Positions 58,853 to 64,000 of a DNA stretch of 64,000 bases are shown here, piece by piece; within the stretch, counting starts at the first letter, position 1, and every line of letters starts with the position of its first letter. The stretch is from contig NC_080420.1 of assembly GCF_029873635.1 (NCBI RefSeq), forward strand, positions 35,424,231-35,488,230, written 5' to 3'. Under the pieces are notes generated by a model. That model was given only the letters and a program-made list of their open reading frames with translations. It made no database searches and was not told the origin of the DNA. The position numbers and the translations under genes were made by a program. The DNA is from Malania oleifera. Taxonomy: Eukaryota > Streptophyta > Magnoliopsida > Santalales > Ximeniaceae.

Positions 58853-59410
58853 GTGCCTGCATTCAGTGGGAACCGAAGGAGTAATCAGATACCTCGGGGA
58901 ACCGTTCAGACGAATACAGCTCCGACCAGAGTATATTCTCTTACTCCAGCGGACGCTGAGCAGACATGGAACGTGGTGACAGGTAAATTATTATTGCTTT
59001 CAAGTAAGGCTTCTATTTTGTTTCATTCGGGTGCAACCCATCCCTTTGTGTCTGTAAATTTTGTGGGATGGTGTGGGGTTGAGACTCGTGACATGAATGA
59101 GGTGTTATCTGTTACTATGCCATCGGGGAGTGTATCTTTCTATAGGAAGATGATGGTAGCGTGCCCAGTGGAAATTCATGGAAAGATGCTGCCAGTAAAT
59201 ATTATGGCATATGACATGTCGGGGTTCGATATCATTCTGGGGATGGATTGGTTGTTCTCCAGTTATGCTGTAATCGACTGTCATAGGAAGGTAGTAGTGT
59301 TTAGACCACCTAGGGAACATGATTATGAATTCGTGGGATTGTGTGTGCATTCGGCGCCAAAGATTCTGTCGGCACTACGGGTGAGGAGGCTACTCTTGGA
59401 CGGATGTTAG
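58853..59410 (+). pseudogene. Aspartic protease of element B', catalytic Asp replaced
   Basis: An open frame of 185 codons. The active-site motif reads LFHSGATH: the catalytic aspartate codon is CAT at 59024-59026, whereas elements A and B keep LFDSGAT. FDIILGMDWLFSSYAVIDCH and VVFRPP follow as expected. Loss of this residue would abolish activity even with an open frame. A TAG for glutamine ends it (DGC, stop). Confidence 0.88.
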
Positions 59411-60410
59411 GGGTACCTAGCTTCTATGAAGGAACCGCCGCAGGATAAGTTGAGACTCAAGGACATTCGAGTAGTCAGCAAGTTACCGGATGTGTTTCCA
59501 GATGATTTACTCGGTTTACCTCCTGATCGTGAGGTGGAGTTTGCGATAGAGTTGCTGCCCGATAAGGCACTGATCTCTAAAGCTCCATACTGGATGGCTC
59601 TAGCAGAACTTCGAGAGCTAAAGGAGCAGTTGTAGGAATTACTGGATAGGGGATTCATTCGACCTAGTGTTTCGCCCTGGGGAGCTCCAGTATTGTTTGT
59701 GAAGAAGAAGGAAGGGTTGATGCGGATGTGCATTGATTACCGTGAGATTAACAAGGTAACTGTGAAGAATCGCTAACCTTTACCTCGTATAGATGATCTC
59801 TTTGACCAGTTGTAGGGGACGCGGGTCTTTTGGAAGATCGATTTTCGGTCAGGATATCATCAGGTGAGGGTCAAATCGGAGGATGTAGCAAAAACGACTT
59901 TCCGCACCAGATATGGCCATTATGAGTTTTTGGTCATGCCTTTTGGGTTGACAAATGCTCTAGCGGTGTTCATGGATCTAATGAACATGGTTTTCCATGA
60001 GTACTTGGATCGATTCGTGGTGATGTTCATTGATGACATTCCGGTATACTCGAGGAGTTCGAAAGAGCATGTGGATCATTTGAGGTTAGTACTACAGATT
60101 CTGCGGGAGAAGAAGCTGTATGCTAAGTTGAAGAAGTGTGAATTTTGGTTGAGTCAGATTGCGTTCTTAGGCCATGTGGTGACTGGTGAGGGTATATCAG
60201 TTGATCCTAGCAAGATTGAAGCTGTGGCTGATTGGGAATGGCCGAAGAATGTGCAGGAGGTTTGGAGTTTTCTAGGATTGGCAGGTTACTATCGTCGGTT
60301 CATAGAGGGTTTCTCTAAACTTTCTGGACCTCTAACACGATTGACCAGGAAGGGAGTCCAGTTTGAGTGGACCAGTGATTGCAAGCAGTGCTTTCAGGAT
60401 TGGAAGCACC
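59411..60410 (+). pseudogene. Reverse transcriptase of element B'
   Basis: [38 protein letters not shown] stop (59774-59776), [15 protein letters not shown] stop, [19 protein letters not shown], the catalytic FIDDIPVYS (relatives have FIDDILVYS) and [11 protein letters not shown]. The part from 59864 onward is one open frame. Confidence 0.9.
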
Positions 60411-60960
60411 ATCTGGTTACTGCTCCAGTGTTGACCATTCCTTCGGGGGATGGTGGGTTTGTGATTTATAGCGACGCGTCTCTGAAAGGTCTGAGATGTG
60501 TTCTTATGCAACAAGGTAAGGCAGTGGCGTATGCTTCTCGACAATTGAAAGAGTACGAGAAGAATTACCCTACACATGATTTGGAATTGGCTGCTGTGGT
60601 ATATGCACTGAAGATCTGGTGACACTATTTGTACGGGGTACAGTGTGAGATTGTCACCGACCATAAGAGCCTCAGGTATTTCTTCACGCAGAAGGAGTTG
60701 AATATGAGGCATAGACGGTGGCTAGAGTTGATCAAGGACTATGGTTGCATGATCAGTTATCATCCGGGAAAGGCTAATGTGGTAGCTGATTCGTTATTTC
60801 GGAAGTCAGAGCCTACAACTGTATCTGCAATTGTAACTCAATGTCACATCAGATGGGATTTAAAGAGCTCAGGTACAGAGTTGGTAGTTGGTAATCATCA
60901 GGCTTATCTTACTGGTTTCGTGGTTCAGCCAACTTTATATGTGCGTATAAAAGCCGCGTA
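60411..60960 (+). pseudogene. RNase H and linker, element B'
   Basis: [41 protein letters not shown] stop for a conserved arginine, [13 protein letters not shown] and [12 protein letters not shown]. Ends with a TAG for glutamine in RIKAA. Confidence 0.9.
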
Positions 60961-62360
60961 GGCTAGTGATGTAGAGTTGGTAGAGGTTAGGGAAAAGGTA
61001 CAACAAGGTTTGGCTATGGAGTTTAACATCTCTGAGGGAGGTGTGTTGAGGTTTGGGACCAGGTTGTGTGTTCCCAATAATGATGAGATCAGAAGGACGA
61101 TTCTAGAGGAGGCGCATCGTTCTTTGTATATGATACATCCTGGTAGTACAAAGATGTATCGAGACTTGAATGAGACCTTCTAGTGGTCTGGTATGAAGAG
61201 GCAGATTGCTCAGTTCATGGAGCAGTGTTTGACGTGTCAGCAAGTGAAAACTAAACATCAGAGGCTAGCAGGGCCGTTGCAGCCTTTGCCTATTCCAGGG
61301 TGGAAATGGGAGCATATTTCCATGGATTTTGTGACCGGATTGCCACAAGTACTTCATGGGCAAAATGCTATTTGGGTGATCGTGGATATATTAACGAAAT
61401 CTGCCCATTTCCTACCGATGAAAGTTAGCTATCCTTTGTGTAGGCTAGCATATTTGTATGTGCATGAGATTGTGAGAATTCACGGAGTACCGGTATCCAT
61501 TGTATCAGATCGAGATTCGAGGTTTACTTCCCGATTCTGGGTGAGCTTGCAGGAGGCATTGGGGACGAAGCTTACTTTCAGTACAACATTCCACCCTCAT
61601 ACTGATGGACAGTTGGAGAGGATGATATAGATTTTGGAAGATATGTTGCGAGCTTGTGTGTTAGACTTCGGCGAGAGCTGGATATAGTTTATGCCACTTG
61701 TAGAGTTCGCTTATAATAACAGCTTCCAGTCTAGTATCGGGATGGCACCGTTTGAGGCTTTGTATGGTTGGAGGTGTCAATCTTCTTTGTGTTGAGATGA
61801 GGTTGGTGAACATCTGGTGTTAGGACCTGAACTTATACAACAGGCGTTTGAGAAGGTGGGATTGATCCGGGAGAGGATTAGATCAGCTTAGAGTTGACAA
61901 AAGAGTTATGCAGATGTTCACTGCCGTGAGTTAGAGTTCAAAGTGGGAGGTAAGGTATTTTTGCGTATTGCTTCGATGAAAGGGGTGATGAGATTTGAGA
62001 GGAAGGGCAAGCTAAGCCTGAGGTATATCGGACCATTCAAGGTACTTGAGCGAGTGGGTCCAGTAGCCTATAGGATTGCATTACCTCCAGCACTTTTGAG
62101 GGTCCATGATGTGTTTCACGTATCCATGTTGAGAAGGTACGTGTTGGATCCTTCACATGTTATTAGTTATGATGAATTGGAAATTGGGGATACTTTAGCG
62201 TATGAGGAGATACCTGTTTAGGTTCTGGACCGTAAAGTTCAGAAGTTTCGTACCAAAGAAATACCGTTAGTGAAGGTATTGCAGTGAAACCACGAGGTTG
62301 ACGAAACTTCTTGGGAAATGGAAATGAAATTATGCCAGAAGTATCCACAGTTGTTTTAAG
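60961..62360 (+). pseudogene. Integrase with chromodomain, element B'
   Basis: Zinc-binding region EEAHRSLYMIHPGSTKMY and CLTCQQ (61105-61250), catalytic core with [13 protein letters not shown] and VSDRDSRF (61310-61640), C-terminal region 61943-62220 and chromodomain to 62358 ([10 protein letters not shown]). Stops at 61180, 61628, 61685, 61795, 61890, 61896 and 62218 are TAG or TGA in place of Gln, Trp or Arg codons. Confidence 0.92.
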
Positions 62361-62447
62361 TACTTGTACATGATGCTACTGTGGGTTGGGATAAGTGGTT
62401 AGTCGTCGGGAGTGTGTGTGTATTGTGAACTCCTGAGACAGTGGTAT

Positions 62448-62484
62448 ATGTAACCACGGTATTACTTCGCCATAAGTGAAGGTA
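62448..62484 (+). promoter_or_regulatory. Conserved 3' non-coding block of chromoviruses (copy B')
   Basis: AACCACGGTATTACTTCGCC then ATAAGTGAAGG, about 145 bp before the LTR. The most diverged of the four copies. Confidence 0.45.
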
Positions 62485-62616
62485 TGTATGTGAATTTTTA
62501 TGATGAGACTATGCTATAGTGGTTGCTAGTTTTCGCTTGAGTTGTGTCTACTTATTTAATTGTATGTATGAGTTTGTGAATGAGAGATGACAAATTTTGA
62601 GGACAAAATTTTTGTA

Positions 62617-62628
62617 AGGAGGGGAGAT
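62617..62628 (+). promoter_or_regulatory. Polypurine tract of element B'
   Basis: AAGGAGGGGAGAT before TGTAAGAACCCG, as in element B. Confidence 0.9.
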
Positions 62629-64000
62629 TGTAAGAACCCGAACCTTGATAAGTGGGTTTAAATAAACAAGAGAGGGACATTTTGGAAGAAGAGCAGGCCT
62701 CGTCGACGAAGCCTTTGTTCTTCTCTTTGATGAAATTTAGAGACTCGTCGACAAGGAGAAGTCGAGGTGTCTCGGAAAAACCAGAGATCCCAGACTCGTC
62801 GCCGAGGCCACCGATTTGTCGATGAAGGCAATGGAAGATTCGTCGACGAGTGCACCATTTCGTCGACGAAGTTGCCCGGGTCAAAGGGTTATAAATATCA
62901 AATTTCATTTCTTCTTCACTAAGAAACTTCAAACATATATATCTCTCTCTCTAGAACTCTCCCTACTATCTCTCTCTCTCTAGATTTCTTCGCCGATCAT
63001 TGATGGAATCGAAAATATGAAGTTACCATGAAGATCGTGGAAGGATTCTCTACAATTTCTACAGATCGGAATCTCATTTCGGAGATTTTTGGGTTTTGCG
63101 AAAAATCGAGGTAAGACTTAGTTTTCATTTCTAATCTGGTAGTTTTGTAGGAAAATGTCTTGTGAGCATATTTTGTACTGTGATTTGTAGGTTTTGGAAC
63201 TCAATTCGCTGTTTAGGGGCCTTGGAGTTCGGGATTGACTATTCGGGGAAAAGGTAAGGGGAACTATGTTTATATTTATTATTTTTGAAACTGGACTCGG
63301 TGGAACTATGGTTCACGGTCCTGTGTGTGTTTTGGCTACTCATTTGGGGGGATCTAATAGGGAAAACTATGGGTTTTTCATTATTACAGTTTTGGGAAAA
63401 AGGGGGCGATGGGTAGCATCCCTAGTTTTGTTGAAAACCGAACGTATATGTTGATTTATACTATGTTATTGGGATGACCGTACCTTGACTTGTTTAAATT
63501 GTATTTTTTTTGGAAAACCGTGATTTAGATTACCAAATGGGTGTGATTTGTTTGGTTACATGAGTATGTATGTGTGTGTGACTATTGAAATGCTAGTAGA
63601 AACGGGTTCCGAATTGTTCCAGGTACTAAGAGTGTCAGACTTTATATCTGAGGGCATGTGTTTATCGCCTGCCACGTAGGCAAGAGTGTTCGGCTCTATA
63701 TCGGAGGGCGTGAGCCTATACTGGCAGATCAGGCCAAAGGGTGTGGATCCACCAGTTAGCACCAGTACGATGCCATGGGAGTCGGGGACTAGCCATGTGC
63801 CGGTGGCGCCGTGTTCGCGGGTTGCCTACGGGCCAACATCGTATGCCGCAGGCCGGCTTCGGGTCAAAGGGTGTGACGACACCGGGATTATTGATCATGT
63901 GTATATGTATGTATGCGTGTATGCACTGTGTAAATTAGTACTGGAATGCATTTAACTGTGTGTATGTTGCATCATAATAGCACTCAAATGCCACACACCT
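62629..64000 (+). repeat. 3' LTR of element B' (runs off the window)
   Basis: Starts TGTAAGAACCCGAACC. U3 has TCGTCGACGA motifs at 62698-62872, TATA box TATAAATAT at 62890-62898, CT-rich leader at 62940-62985. About 480 bp of the expected length lie beyond the window. Confidence 0.93.

Larger units (their letters stand above)
53782..64000 (+). mobile_element. Element B': Ty3/gypsy chromovirus of the B family, 3' LTR cut by the window
   Basis: Plus-strand element: 5' LTR 53782-57448 (carrying a solo LTR), primer site, gag, protease, reverse transcriptase, RNase H, integrase, chromodomain, polypurine tract, 3' LTR from 62629. The left 5 bp flank is GAGAG; the right flank is outside the window. 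All domains are recognisable but carry about 20 stops or frame breaks. Confidence 0.95.

Overview
The window looks like repeat-dense intergenic plant nuclear DNA, most likely from an angiosperm. The evidence is the transposon content: Ty3/gypsy chromoviruses with an integrase C-terminal chromodomain and initiator-Met primer sites (Tekay/Del-like), Ty1/copia remnants with a SIRE/Maximus-like polypurine tract, a long Tat/Ogre-like LTR, a CACTA transposon end and a possible MULE fragment. I see no bacterial-style genes, RNA genes or CRISPR. Only one compact host-type gene is convincing: a 67-codon reading frame at 12301-12504 with its own TATA box. A second member of that family lies at 35265-35735. 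An inverted copy of the first gene's promoter and 5' UTR, without its coding part, lies at 36650-37005.

Layout, left to right. 1-3890: 3' end of a decayed chromovirus (element F) and its LTR. 3890-10503: unclassified DNA, a CA minisatellite, a twice-present 0.75-0.85 kb segment with a captured-looking reading frame, then a CACTA right end. 10504-15773: fragments of older LTRs, the 67-codon gene and a MITE-like element. 15774-27168: chromovirus element B on the minus strand, its reverse transcriptase split by a solo LTR (20536-23047, target duplication GCCGG). 27169-29456: LTR-like sequence with an assembly gap and a CACGTG-bearing tandem array. 29457-34273: a 4.8 kb plus-strand LTR whose U3 is largely tandem repeats. 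34274-40529: the second gene, the inverted promoter copy, AT-rich DNA and the 3' end of a copia element. 40530-53781: a copia LTR that received chromovirus element A (40569-50686, target duplication CTGAC), then a solo LTR (51293-53257), then element B' at its far edge. 53782-64000: element B', same family as B but plus strand, with another solo LTR (54867-56718, target duplication GCGTG) inside its 5' LTR; its 3' LTR runs off the window.

All the retroelement polyproteins are broken by stops, frameshifts or insertions. Many stops are CAG-to-TAG changes, as expected from cytosine deamination at methylated CHG sites. B and B' share one identical stop in reverse transcriptase, which suggests that the family spread while already defective.

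The most unusual theme is regulatory. The U3 or 3' non-coding region of nearly every LTR family carries an array of a short palindrome: TCGTCGACGA in several chromovirus LTRs, CGGTCGACCG in the copia LTR, GTGGGCCCCAC in a solo LTR and the Tat-like LTR, CACGTGGC in the 28-29 kb array, and a CGGCCTCGTGCCG series in element A. A second theme is a conserved block of about 35 bp shared by four chromovirus copies just upstream of the polypurine tract. No unambiguously new biological system is visible; these arrays, the conserved block and the gene family's inverted promoter are the best leads.
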